Below are positions 17,414-26,982 of a DNA stretch of 64,000 nucleotides, one piece after another. The stretch's first letter is position 1. Each line of letters opens with the position of its first letter. The notes under the pieces were generated by a model. The model worked only from the letters and a program-made list of their open reading frames with translations. It had not been told where the DNA came from and made no database searches. The stretch covers positions 124,001 to 188,000 of the forward strand of contig CABHOV010000076.1 of assembly GCA_902168185.1 (NCBI GenBank), read 5' to 3'. A program made the position numbers and the translations under genes. Source of the DNA: an uncultured Bacteroides sp. (GTDB taxonomy: Bacteria; Bacteroidota; Bacteroidia; Cytophagales; Cyclobacteriaceae).

Positions 17414-18681
17414 TGCAATTCGCGAATCCGATATGGCTTTGGGCACTGAGTGGGTTGGCAATCCCCATCGGTATACATTTGCTGAGCCGCAAGGAAGGAA
17501 AGGTGATCTATATAGGAAGTCTCCGTCACCTGGATGAATCCAATACAAAACAATTTCGCGCACTTAAATTGAATGAAGTACTCCTGCTCGCGATACGATG
17601 TATACTCATTATTGTCACCGTACTATTACTTGCAGGTCTTCAGATATTAAATACACCGGCAGCTTCATCAAAATGGTTGGTTATCGAACCTGGTATTCAA
17701 AAAGATGCAAGACTGAATTCATTAACCGATAGTCTTACCGAGGCAGGCTATGAAACACATTTCATGTCCCTTGACTTTCCTGCGAAAGAAGATACTACCG
17801 CTGTGAATACAGCAAATTATTGGGCATTGATCGAGCAGCTCAAAACAAAAGGCCTTCAAGATATAGTGGTGCTCTCACACTCGCACCTTAAAGACTTTAC
17901 AGGTGCACGTATACCATTACCCGCCACGCTTAAATGGATCACGGTTGACGCTGACCCTGGGCAAAGTATAGTTCTGGCGCAACGGTATACATCTGACTCT
18001 GCCATGATTCGGCTCGCTAAAAGTGATGGTTCACAGATGCGCTATACCTATCAACAGACTGCTATAACACCGGAGCAAAGAACGATTACAGCTGAGGGAG
18101 CAACCGCACAACTTGGATCCACCGATACATTGCACGTGATCATCGCTTACGACAAGACTTTTCAGTTTGACGCCAACATTATGGCCGCATCCCTGAAAGC
18201 CATTCAGAAAATTCCGGCAGCACCAATCGCTATACACATCACTCCGGTAGAAAATTTTAAATATACCTCTATGGATTGGCTGGTCTGGTTATCAGAAAAG
18301 AAAATGACTTACAAAGACGCATGTCACACGATCACTTATAAAAATAACGCTGCCTCAACCAATATACTATTGCAAGAAGGTTCGCAAAGTCCATTTCAAC
18401 AATGGCTGCTCACAGCCAGATTAACGATAGACGTTGCTTTACAACATCATCTCACCACACGATTGGCTTCTATAATGTTAAACAATTCTGAGACTATAGC
18501 GATTGCCACGAAGACCGATGAAAGAATTTTACCCGAAGAATTTCTTAGCGCATCGTCTGAGAAATATACTCCTGTATTGAAACGTGCAGCAGTAACCACT
18601 CCCTTGGACAAGTATTTAATAATACTACTCGCATTCATGGTATTTACGGAAAGACTACTTGCTTATCATCGGAATCAATGA
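17413..18681 (+). CDS. BatA-like membrane protein
   Basis: A 422-residue protein with the BatA/aerotolerance N-terminal signature: MQFANPIWLWALSGLAIPI then HLLSRKEGKVIYIGSLRHL. Two membrane helices lie at about 7-25 and 55-75 and a last one near the C-terminus (YLIILLAFMVFTERLLAY). The long middle part would face the periplasm; I see no intact VWA metal site in it. The family sits beside MoxR and DUF58 and is thought to be the membrane anchor of that system. It overlaps its neighbours at both ends (one and four bases), so all three are translated together. Confidence 0.8.
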   Translation: MQFANPIWLWALSGLAIPIGIHLLSRKEGKVIYIGSLRHLDESNTKQFRALKLNEVLLLAIRCILIIVTVLLLAGLQILNTPAASSKWLVIEPGIQKDARLNSLTDSLTEAGYETHFMSLDFPAKEDTTAVNTANYWALIEQLKTKGLQDIVVLSHSHLKDFTGARIPLPATLKWITVDADPGQSIVLAQRYTSDSAMIRLAKSDGSQMRYTYQQTAITPEQRTITAEGATAQLGSTDTLHVIIAYDKTFQFDANIMAASLKAIQKIPAAPIAIHITPVENFKYTSMDWLVWLSEKKMTYKDACHTITYKNNAASTNILLQEGSQSPFQQWLLTARLTIDVALQHHLTTRLASIMLNNSETIAIATKTDERILPEEFLSASSEKYTPVLKRAAVTTPLDKYLIILLAFMVFTERLLAYHRNQ

Positions 18682-20942
18682 GCGATACACAGGCACGATA
18701 TCACCTTCACCAGCTTACGCGAAAGTATAAAGCAATTCGCATGAGCGAAGCGTTCCTGTTGGCGTTGGCGCTCGCCTCCGTCTCGTTTGTCATACCCTAT
18801 TCCTTTCAGGTTCCGATGACGGGATCTATTATACTCGCGCTAACCGGTGGTATACTCTTGTTTTTATACCGTTGTCAACAGCTTCATTTATTTCAACTGG
18901 ATGAACATAACATTACGCGATACCTCAATCAACATTTTAGTACGCTTCAAAACAGCAGTGATCTTCTTCTGAAAGATGATGACGGGCTTTCTACCCTGCA
19001 ACGACTTCAAAAGATAAAAACTACTACTGCTTTCGAAGCGCTTTATCCGGCTATACGACTCCCCCATCGTCTGCAACACGCTATAGGTATATTTATCATC
19101 AGCATAGCAGCATCTGTTGCTCTTACGTCCTTCGCTCCTTTTGTGTCGCATACTTCTGAAAGAACCACACAGGCCGGATCTTCTTCGACAACGGCAGCAA
19201 CACCGGATGCTCCTGCACAAGTGAAAGGCACGCAGATCACCATAACACCTCCGTCCTATACAAAGCTAAAAACACAAACGACTCGTGCGTGGTCATTGAC
19301 GTTTGCCGAAGGAAGTACAATAAACTGGCAGATAGAGTTTACTGCCGATGTGAAAAATCCTGCGCTGATCTTTTCAGGGAAACAAAATATACCCTTGAAG
19401 TCTGAACGGGGATCCTATACTTTGAAGCGAACGATTAATGAACCCGGATTTTATCAGCTTGCATGGACAACCGCACAAGGTGAAACCAAGCATTCTGATT
19501 TCTATAAGCTGGAGGTCATTAAAGATATGGCTCCGGTTGTTACCATCAACAGGCTGAATCAATTTACCGAACTTGAATTTACCAGCAGGCCTACCGTTGA
19601 TGTATACGCCACACTCGCGGACGATTATGGATTGGACAATGCGCACATTATAGCTACGGTAAGTAAAGGAAGCGGTGAATCGGTTAAATTCAGGGAAGAT
19701 AAACTCTTCTTTGAAAAGCCTTCCACTATTTCGGGTAAACATATAGATGCAACGCGAAGGCTGGATCTCCTAAAGCTGGGGATGGAGCCCGGAGATGAGC
19801 TATACTTTTACGTGGTAGCTTTCGATACCAAACGACCACTCCCGAATCGTACACGTACTGAAACATACTTCATTTCCCTGCGCGATACTACGCAACAGGA
19901 AACTGTAGTAGATGATGGACTTGGTGTTGATTTGATGCCTGATTATTTCCGCAGTCAGCGGCAAATCATTATTGATTCTGAGAAATTATTGAAGGAGAAA
20001 AAACAAATCTCGAAAGAAACCTTTCAATCTAAAAGTAATGAATTAGGGTACGATCAAAAAGTATTGAGATTACGCTATGGAGAATTTTTAGGAGAAGAAT
20101 TTGAATCCGGTATAGGGCCACAGGAAAATCCTGCTGAAGAAGATCATGATCAGGAAGAAGAAGATATAGCGAAGAAGTACGGGCATGTGCATGATACCGA
20201 AAACGAGCACAACCTGGTACAAGAGAAAAAAGGTGGTCATGAACATCAACACGCTGCGAAAGAAGGTGAAACCGATAAGAACGGTATACCTGCCGGATTT
20301 GTGCATGAACACGACAGTGAAGAAGAGGCTACGTTCTTCACACAATCTATTCGTGCTAAATTAAAAGCTGCGCTTACAATTATGTGGGATGCCGAACTTC
20401 ACCTGCGACTATATGAACCGGAGAAATCATTACCGTTTCAGTATAAAGCATTGAAGCTATTGAAAGAGATCAGCCAGGACTCACGTATATATGTACACCG
20501 CACGGGATTTGATCCACCTCCTATAAAAGAAGAGAAGCGCATGACAGGAGATTTGAGCGAAGTAAAGAATGCAACTGCAAAAGGTAGCTTGGCAGCAAAG
20601 GAGAATTACCCTGCCATTCGCAGTGCGTTGCAAGCTATAGCATGGACGATGGCATCTGATCATACTGCTATAGATAAAGCTTTACAGAAAAAATTATCGC
20701 TGGCTGGCCAGGAGCTTGGACCATTGGCGATTGCACAACCGGGACTATATTTGAAAAGCTTATCGCTTATCCGCGCACTGACTGAAAATGAATTAAAGCC
20801 TGAAGAGCAACGCGCGGCACTGGAAGAGATACAAACTTCTTTATGGAGGGCTTTGCCACTTGCTCCCACTTCACCTTCTTCCGCAACGCAAAAGCTGCAT
20901 GCACTCGATCATGCCTTCATTAAAAATCTTGAGCGACAATGA
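18678..20942 (+). CDS. DUF4175-type membrane protein with His/acid-rich insert
   Basis: A 754-residue protein resembling DUF4175 proteins found in MoxR clusters. Membrane helices are predicted at about 23-43, 49-65 and 134-152, followed by a long extracytoplasmic region. An Ig-like or beta part (about 185-405) ends in YFISLRDTTQQE. Residues about 474-554 form a low-complexity stretch very rich in His, Glu and Asp (for example KKYGHVHDTENEH and GGHEHQH), suggestive of metal binding. A helical C-terminal third follows. It overlaps batA by four bases and the next gene by four bases. The biochemical role is unknown. Confidence 0.7.
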   Translation: MSDTQARYHLHQLTRKYKAIRMSEAFLLALALASVSFVIPYSFQVPMTGSIILALTGGILLFLYRCQQLHLFQLDEHNITRYLNQHFSTLQNSSDLLLKDDDGLSTLQRLQKIKTTTAFEALYPAIRLPHRLQHAIGIFIISIAASVALTSFAPFVSHTSERTTQAGSSSTTAATPDAPAQVKGTQITITPPSYTKLKTQTTRAWSLTFAEGSTINWQIEFTADVKNPALIFSGKQNIPLKSERGSYTLKRTINEPGFYQLAWTTAQGETKHSDFYKLEVIKDMAPVVTINRLNQFTELEFTSRPTVDVYATLADDYGLDNAHIIATVSKGSGESVKFREDKLFFEKPSTISGKHIDATRRLDLLKLGMEPGDELYFYVVAFDTKRPLPNRTRTETYFISLRDTTQQETVVDDGLGVDLMPDYFRSQRQIIIDSEKLLKEKKQISKETFQSKSNELGYDQKVLRLRYGEFLGEEFESGIGPQENPAEEDHDQEEEDIAKKYGHVHDTENEHNLVQEKKGGHEHQHAAKEGETDKNGIPAGFVHEHDSEEEATFFTQSIRAKLKAALTIMWDAELHLRLYEPEKSLPFQYKALKLLKEISQDSRIYVHRTGFDPPPIKEEKRMTGDLSEVKNATAKGSLAAKENYPAIRSALQAIAWTMASDHTAIDKALQKKLSLAGQELGPLAIAQPGLYLKSLSLIRALTENELKPEEQRAALEEIQTSLWRALPLAPTSPSSATQKLHALDHAFIKNLERQ

Positions 20943-22708
20943 GTGATCAGACCATGGTGATGCAACCTGTACTGGACGGCTGGTGGTTTCCGGGGATACT
21001 GATTCTGATCGGTATATATTTACTCTGGAAGGAGTATAAGCGAAACATGCGCTTCAGGGTTTTACGACTGATTGCCGTGGTTGTATTGACAGTAGCGCTC
21101 ATCGGATTGTTCTTAAGACCCGCCCTAAAGGCAGACGAAGAACTCAGCGTTGTATTGCTCACAGAAGGTTACGAGAAGAAACAAGCTGATAGTCTTTTCG
21201 CTATCAATAAAAACTTACAATTCTTCCACCTGGCAGATGCTATACCCTATACACATTCCAAAAGAATTCCATCGTTAAACAGTATAGCTCCCATTGCGAA
21301 TGAAATCAGAGTTATCCTTGGTAATGGATTACCAGCCTTTGCCTGGAAGCAGATCAACGATTCCTCCGTCCACTATATTTCAGGGCAGCTCCCTTCCGGA
21401 GTTACAGCGCTTCATATTCCGAAGAATATTTTCACAAACCGAGAAAGTAAAATTAACGGTATATATACCGTGAAGGAAAATCGGGTAACGCTTTCTCTTC
21501 ATTCACCGGCAGGTGTGGAAGATTCTGTAACGCTAACCGGTACGGGCAACCGCTCTTTTGCATTAACGTTTATACCTAAGCAAGCCGGCAAGTTTATATA
21601 CCAGCTCACGTCAAAACAAAACGGGCAAACCTTAACAGAGGATTTTCCGGTGATCGTCAATGAGGGCACTCCCTATAGAACACTCTTCCTTCAGCAGCAA
21701 CCTTCTTTTGAGATCCAGTACCTGAAAAGTTTTCTTTCAAAGAAGAATCATAGTGTTGTGCTGCGCTCACAGTTATCCAAAAACATTTTCCGATACGAGT
21801 ATATAAATCACGATGTAGTTAACATCACACAGCTGGCGAAGAAAACGCTATCCGCTTTTGATCTTGTGATACTCGATACCGAGACATTGCAGGCTCTGCC
21901 GCCAACCGAGATAAAGGCATTGGAAGATGCCGTGGCAGAAGGACTTGGTGTTATAGTTCTGGTGCAGGAACCTTCCCTTACCAATCGAAACTTTCAAAAA
22001 CTCTTTCCCTGGAAAACGATTCCTTTAAAAAGTGACACAACGCACCTGTTACTCTCGGGTAAGCAAAGCAATACCCTTTCCGTTGCGTCTTTCATTTTTT
22101 CCGATGCAGCTTCACTTCAAGCCATCATTCAAAATAAACGTGGAGTGTTATCAGGCTTTACCTATAAGGGTTTGGGTAAAGCAGGATTCCAGTTGCTGCA
22201 AAGTACATATCCGCTTATTCTGCGAGGCGATTCATTAGGGTATAGCAAAATCTGGTCACCTGTACTGGAACAAATCTCCAGAAGTAAAACTGTAAACAGT
22301 ACCTTAACGATCACAAATACATTTCCGGTATATCCGGATCAGCCAATCGACATTGAATTGATTGCAAACGGGAATAACCTTACCCTGCAAGATGATAGTA
22401 TACATCTGCCGCTAATGGAAGATATACGCATCGATGACGTTTGGCATGCCACAACCTGGGCCGGTAATCCGGGATGGCATACACTCTCCACCCCGGACTC
22501 GGTACAACTCTCATACTATATATCGGAGAAGGATTCCTGGAAATCGCTTGAGGCAAACAACCGGATCAGCGTTTCAAAACAATATAGTGTCACCGAAACA
22601 AAATCCGTGAATACCAAGCATACAGTATATAAACCTGTATCTCCGCTGATTTTCTTCCTGGCGTTGCTATTGGCTTTCGGATTCCTGTGGTTTACACCGA
22701 AATTATAG
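20939..22708 (+). CDS. Large membrane protein ending the MoxR operon
   Basis: A 589-residue membrane protein with two N-terminal helices (about 14-32 and 41-59), a long extracytoplasmic region and a C-terminal helix (about 570-587, SPLIFFLALLLAFGFLWF). This is the topology of BatA/VWA-type membrane proteins. The segment FDLVILDTETLQALPPTEI followed by DAVAEGLGVIVLVQE resembles the amidotransferase-like fold seen in such proteins, but no catalytic triad is obvious. Its start overlaps the DUF4175 stop by four bases. It ends only five bases from the convergent beta-propeller gene, with no terminator between. No specific function can be named. Confidence 0.65.
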   Translation: MSDQTMVMQPVLDGWWFPGILILIGIYLLWKEYKRNMRFRVLRLIAVVVLTVALIGLFLRPALKADEELSVVLLTEGYEKKQADSLFAINKNLQFFHLADAIPYTHSKRIPSLNSIAPIANEIRVILGNGLPAFAWKQINDSSVHYISGQLPSGVTALHIPKNIFTNRESKINGIYTVKENRVTLSLHSPAGVEDSVTLTGTGNRSFALTFIPKQAGKFIYQLTSKQNGQTLTEDFPVIVNEGTPYRTLFLQQQPSFEIQYLKSFLSKKNHSVVLRSQLSKNIFRYEYINHDVVNITQLAKKTLSAFDLVILDTETLQALPPTEIKALEDAVAEGLGVIVLVQEPSLTNRNFQKLFPWKTIPLKSDTTHLLLSGKQSNTLSVASFIFSDAASLQAIIQNKRGVLSGFTYKGLGKAGFQLLQSTYPLILRGDSLGYSKIWSPVLEQISRSKTVNSTLTITNTFPVYPDQPIDIELIANGNNLTLQDDSIHLPLMEDIRIDDVWHATTWAGNPGWHTLSTPDSVQLSYYISEKDSWKSLEANNRISVSKQYSVTETKSVNTKHTVYKPVSPLIFFLALLLAFGFLWFTPKL

Positions 22709-22713
22709 TACAG

Positions 22714-24384
22714 TTATTTTTTCTTCAAGGACAATATGCGCGCATCAATCCTGTATACATCTTCGCGCCCGATTCGCCTGTCAATACCAGAAGGCCATGC
22801 TGTACGCGTAAAGTAAAAATATTTACCATCCGGACTCATGGTCGGTTGAAAGTCATTAACATCAGTATTGACTTCGGGACCTAAATTCTGCGGCATACTC
22901 CACGTTCCGTTTTCGTTGTAACTGATGTATAGATCAAAGGCGCCAAACCCATCAGGACGATCTGACATGAAGATCATATAGCTCTCATCCGGTGCAATCC
23001 AGGGATTCGATTCGGAAACATCTGTATTGATGCCTTCTACTTTTACAGGCTCTTGCCATTCACCGTTTACACGTATTGACTTGTATATATCACACTTACT
23101 GCTTCCGCGTTCTGACGAGAAATATAGTGTGCCCTGATTGCTTGTAGTGGCGAAGTACTCGCCATGTTCATTGGTGTTTACTTTTCCGGGAAGTGGATAA
23201 GGATTTCCCCAGCCGTCAGCCGTTTTATCACTTATCCACAGGTCCTTGGATATATCATTTATAGTGAAAATCATTTTACTGCCGTCAGATCTTATATAGG
23301 GCAATCCTGTAAACGGAAAATTCTCCGAGAACGGAACCACCGAAGGCTCAGACCATTTTCCATTGATCAACGCAGATTGAAATAGCTTTACAACGGAACG
23401 GTTACTGTTCGACCGTGCTATATATACCGTTTTTCCATCCGGTTCAAAGGCAATGTTCATGGTATTCCCCGTTGAGATTAATCCGTCTTCAAAGATGGCA
23501 GCTTTATACATCACACGTTGTTTCAAAGACTGGATAGGGAGATATACTTTGTACAAATCCTCTTTAAACCGTTTCTTCTTATCGAGGCGCGCAAAGTATA
23601 GGGTATCTTCTCCCGGAAGCATAAAGGGGCAAAACTCGGAGATAGACGAGTTTACGTTACTCCCCAGATTCCAGGGCTTTGTCCATTGTCCCCCTATATT
23701 AAAACTTACATACAGATCGTTATCACCGTAGTTTCCATCGATTTCCGTTGAGAAGATCAGGAAGCTTTCATCGTGTGCTATAAATGGATTTGTATCGTAA
23801 TGATTGGTATTGATCGTCATGCCTATATTTACCGGAACTTGTCTCACACCATCTTTCAAGGGTGACGAAAAGATATCGAGTTTGCCATAACTTCCTTTCC
23901 GCCCCGAGCCAAAGTATAGTGTACGCGAGTCGGTTACGGATGCAAAAGATTCCGAGCTATCGGAGTTAACAACATTACCGAGATGCTGCGCCTCACTCCA
24001 TCCCTTCTCTGTTTTTGAAACCATCCAGATATCAAATTGCTTGCTGACAGAACCTCCCGGAGTGACCGGCCGGTTCGATTGAAAATATACCTGCTTGCCA
24101 TCTGGTGTAATAAACGGATCGATATCCTTCCACACACCGGGTTTTGGTGAAAAGGATGCGGTAACAGGTTTCTGCCACTTCCCTTTTTTCCTGGTGACAC
24201 TATAAATGCTCAACGTATCGCGTCCACCATGCGACCATACATAAAAAGCCTGGTCTCGAACTTTGTTCATCGAAAATCCAAACGTTTCATTTTTCGGGTG
24301 CGGTATATCGGTGATGCGTATAGCCTGTGCGAACAGGATTTGCGAAAAGATCAGAGAACATCCCGCGAGAATCAGTTTCTTCAT
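22714..24384 (-). CDS. Secreted WD40-like (PD40) beta-propeller protein
   Basis: A 556-residue exported protein made of repeated PD40/TolB-like blades. Recurrent motifs are SPDGKYFYFTR, APDESYMIFMSDRPDG, TPDGKQVYFQSNRP and DLYISYNENG, about six to eight blades. The ATG at 24384 gives a clean signal peptide (MKKLILAGCSLIFSQILFAQA); an in-frame upstream ATG would add nine residues in front of it. Such propellers bind partners or carbohydrates in the periplasm. In Bacteroidota they are often coupled with OmpA or TPR domains, but none is present here. The neighbouring AraC gene is divergent with 146 bases between. Confidence 0.8.
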   Translation of the reverse strand: MKKLILAGCSLIFSQILFAQAIRITDIPHPKNETFGFSMNKVRDQAFYVWSHGGRDTLSIYSVTRKKGKWQKPVTASFSPKPGVWKDIDPFITPDGKQVYFQSNRPVTPGGSVSKQFDIWMVSKTEKGWSEAQHLGNVVNSDSSESFASVTDSRTLYFGSGRKGSYGKLDIFSSPLKDGVRQVPVNIGMTINTNHYDTNPFIAHDESFLIFSTEIDGNYGDNDLYVSFNIGGQWTKPWNLGSNVNSSISEFCPFMLPGEDTLYFARLDKKKRFKEDLYKVYLPIQSLKQRVMYKAAIFEDGLISTGNTMNIAFEPDGKTVYIARSNSNRSVVKLFQSALINGKWSEPSVVPFSENFPFTGLPYIRSDGSKMIFTINDISKDLWISDKTADGWGNPYPLPGKVNTNEHGEYFATTSNQGTLYFSSERGSSKCDIYKSIRVNGEWQEPVKVEGINTDVSESNPWIAPDESYMIFMSDRPDGFGAFDLYISYNENGTWSMPQNLGPEVNTDVNDFQPTMSPDGKYFYFTRTAWPSGIDRRIGREDVYRIDARILSLKKK

Positions 24385-24530
24385 ACTTATTTTTTGAGCG
24401 TAAGTAGGCACCTGAATGATTGATTATCTTTCAGATTTATAAACCTGAACTACTTTTTTCAGCAATAAAAAGGACATTTTACCAAAACCTCGCGTGCCGA
24501 GAATCGTTATCCTGAACAACACTTCACATT

Positions 24531-25541
24531 ATGACATCAGCGATCATGGTCCTCCTGGGAGGTTATGGAATTCTTCAGAGCTTGTTTCTGAGTATATATG
24601 TTCTAACATCACAACTCCGGAAAGTGACCGCGAACCTGATCCTGGTCGCACTGAATCTCTTCCTGATTTTCTTTCTGGCAGATTCACTTTATCTGTTCCT
24701 GGCCGATGGCAACAGCCTTCACTTTAACAGTATATCCTTAACATCGCTGGCGTTGATAGGTCCGCTTACGTTTTTTTACAGTCGCGCGTTTCTAAACTCA
24801 GATTTCAAAGCCGGCTTTACGGAACTGATCCAGTTAATCCCTCCCTTCCTTCCGCTTGTTTACCGGATGAATGTTTGCAGGCTTCACCTCCTGGCTATTG
24901 CCGGCTATATCGTTCTATATATAGTTGCCAGCAGTATTCTGGTTTATCATGCGGAATCACCTTCCCGAAAAAAAATCTGGCTCTATGCGTTACTCGGCAG
25001 TATGGGTACCGTTGTGTTGCTGCTTACATTTTTCTCCATGAATTTTCTTTGCATCATTGGTATTTCGATCGGCTTCTCCATTATGGTTTACCTGATCAGC
25101 TACCTGAGCATTCGTTTTTACAAGGAGCTTTTCGAACCTATAGCAAAGAAAAATAATCAGCCTAAGGCGATTGTCCAGACGCGCGCACTTTTCGAACAAT
25201 TGTCGGAAGAGATTCTTTCCAAGAAGTTATTTAAAGACCCTGAACTCACGCTACCAAAACTCGCTACGTTAACCAATATGCACACGCATAAACTGTCTCA
25301 TATTATTAATCAGGAAACAGGAACAGGTTTCCCGGAGTATATCAATTCATTACGCTTGGAAGAAGCAAAAAGAATACTGCGCGAAACCGATATGAAAGTA
25401 GCGGCCGTTGCTTTTGAATGTGGCTTTAACAGCTTGTCATCCTTCTATACCTACTTCAAGAAAAAAGATAGAATGACTCCCAGTGAATTTAGATCGTTAC
25501 CGGAAGTTGATCTTGAGACTTCGGTTAATCAATCGGAATAA
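24531..25541 (+). CDS. AraC-family regulator with membrane-embedded N-terminus
   Basis: A 336-residue protein with about seven hydrophobic helices in the first 210 residues (for example LILVALNLFLIFFLADSLY) and an AraC-type double helix-turn-helix at about 225-325. The recognition parts are LPKLATLTNMHTHKLSHII and VAAVAFECGFNSLSSFYTYF, ending in the family RMTPSEFR. This membrane-AraC design is common in Bacteroidota; an extracellular or membrane signal is probably relayed to the DNA-binding part. The target is unknown. Candidates are the divergent propeller gene or the FAD oxidase 36 bases downstream. Confidence 0.88.
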   Translation: MTSAIMVLLGGYGILQSLFLSIYVLTSQLRKVTANLILVALNLFLIFFLADSLYLFLADGNSLHFNSISLTSLALIGPLTFFYSRAFLNSDFKAGFTELIQLIPPFLPLVYRMNVCRLHLLAIAGYIVLYIVASSILVYHAESPSRKKIWLYALLGSMGTVVLLLTFFSMNFLCIIGISIGFSIMVYLISYLSIRFYKELFEPIAKKNNQPKAIVQTRALFEQLSEEILSKKLFKDPELTLPKLATLTNMHTHKLSHIINQETGTGFPEYINSLRLEEAKRILRETDMKVAAVAFECGFNSLSSFYTYFKKKDRMTPSEFRSLPEVDLETSVNQSE

Positions 25542-25577
25542 ACTGTTATTTTCGCATCGTCTATAGTTTGTTAAAAT

Positions 25578-26924
25578 ATGCACCCTCAAGAAGAAACCCT
25601 CTCCGGCTGGGGAAATATCCCTGCCAACACCAGTAAAGTTGTTTACCCGCGCACCATTCAAGATGTAAAGGGAACATTGACCCTCGATAAACTTCTGCCT
25701 CGCGGTCTTGGAAGAAGTTATGCCGATCAGGCTACGAACCTGAATCGCTCCATTGTGAAAATGGAAAAACTCAATCGCTTTATTTCATTCGACCAAGAGA
25801 AAGGTATATTGGAATGTGAAGCCGGTGCGAACCTGGAAGACATCATTCAATATCTTGCTCCTCGCGGATGGTTTCCGATGATTACTCCGGGCACAAAGTA
25901 TATAACGATTGGTGGTGCTATAGCCAACGATGTTCATGGCAAAGCCCATCATGCGGATGGCTCCTTTGTAAATTGTGTTTATGATTTCACGATCATGCTT
26001 GCGGACGGCCGCATTCTAAAAGCGAGTCGCGAAGAAAACAGCGATCTCTTCTGGGCTAATTTCGGTGGCCTCGGATTGCTGGGTACAATTCTTACTGCCA
26101 GAATTCAACTTCGAAAAATTGAGACAACGTATTTTGTACAGAAAGCTGTGGCTGCCAAAAATCTGGACGCCATGCTTGATGCTATAGATGAAAGCGATAA
26201 AGACTATAGCTCCTCCGTTGCGTGGCTCGATTCAATGGCAAAGGGAGCAAGCCTCGGTCGCGGTGTGTTAACGATGGGCAATCATGCTAAACTTGCGGAC
26301 CTTCCTGCAAATCTTAAAGCTGACCCGCTAAAGCTTGGCAAGAAAGCTAAACTCAGCGTTCCTTTTTATCTGCCGAGCTTTTCGCTGAATACGCTTTCCG
26401 TTAAAGTTTTAAATACTGCGCTATATATCATGCAAAAGGGTGGCAAACCCATTGCGCATTACGACAAGTTCTTTTATCCGTTGGATATGATCAACAACTG
26501 GAATCGTGGCTATGGCAAGCGTGGCTTTATACAATACCAGTTTGTTATACCGATGGAGAATGGCAGGGAAAATATCAGGAAAATCCTTACAGAGATTACG
26601 AAAAGTAATTGTGTTCCGTTTCTGAATGTACTCAAGAAATTCGGTAAAGGTCAGGGAGGATTACTATCCTTCCCGTTTGAAGGCTATACTTTCGCTATTG
26701 ACTTTCCTATTAAAGATCAACTGAAGCCCTTTACACAGAAGCTTGATCAGATGGTATTGTCTATGGGCGGCCGTATATATTTAGGTAAAGACGCTTACCT
26801 GGACGAAGCCACTTTCAAAGCAATGTATCCACAGTACAAGGAATGGCTTGAGATCAAACGGAAGTATGATTCCAACAATGTCTTTAGCTCTGACCTGTCA
26901 CGCAGGATTGGCCTCGAACTATAA
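25578..26924 (+). CDS. FAD-binding oxidoreductase (DprE1/aldonolactone oxidase type)
   Basis: A 448-residue flavoenzyme with an N-terminal FAD_binding_4 domain and a C-terminal D-arabinono-lactone-oxidase-like domain. The pyrophosphate-binding blocks are LPRGLGRSYADQ (about 38-49) and TIGGAIANDVHGKAHHADG (about 113-131). The length and layout match decaprenylphosphoryl-ribose oxidase DprE1 and sugar-alcohol oxidases. No partner reductase DprE2 or polyprenyl transferase lies nearby, so the substrate is open. No signal peptide; probably cytosolic or membrane-associated. It is followed by a strong symmetrical terminator. Confidence 0.85.
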   Translation: MHPQEETLSGWGNIPANTSKVVYPRTIQDVKGTLTLDKLLPRGLGRSYADQATNLNRSIVKMEKLNRFISFDQEKGILECEAGANLEDIIQYLAPRGWFPMITPGTKYITIGGAIANDVHGKAHHADGSFVNCVYDFTIMLADGRILKASREENSDLFWANFGGLGLLGTILTARIQLRKIETTYFVQKAVAAKNLDAMLDAIDESDKDYSSSVAWLDSMAKGASLGRGVLTMGNHAKLADLPANLKADPLKLGKKAKLSVPFYLPSFSLNTLSVKVLNTALYIMQKGGKPIAHYDKFFYPLDMINNWNRGYGKRGFIQYQFVIPMENGRENIRKILTEITKSNCVPFLNVLKKFGKGQGGLLSFPFEGYTFAIDFPIKDQLKPFTQKLDQMVLSMGGRIYLGKDAYLDEATFKAMYPQYKEWLEIKRKYDSNNVFSSDLSRRIGLEL

Positions 26925-26935
26925 TCACACTATAT

Positions 26936-26969
26936 ACCATGACGATGGCATTTGCTCCATCGTCATGGT
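26936..26969. terminator. Bidirectional hairpin terminator
   Basis: A perfect 13-base-pair stem (accatgacgatgg / ccatcgtcatggt) with an eight-base loop, lying between the convergent FAD oxidase and acyltransferase genes. T tracts are short on both sides, so its strength is uncertain, but position and symmetry fit a shared terminator. Confidence 0.7.
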
Positions 26970-26982
26970 TTCTGTACACTTG

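Noticed and set aside
22708-22714. Terminator between the MoxR operon and the propeller gene
   Set aside because: Only five bases separate the two stops and no hairpin with a T tract is visible nearby.
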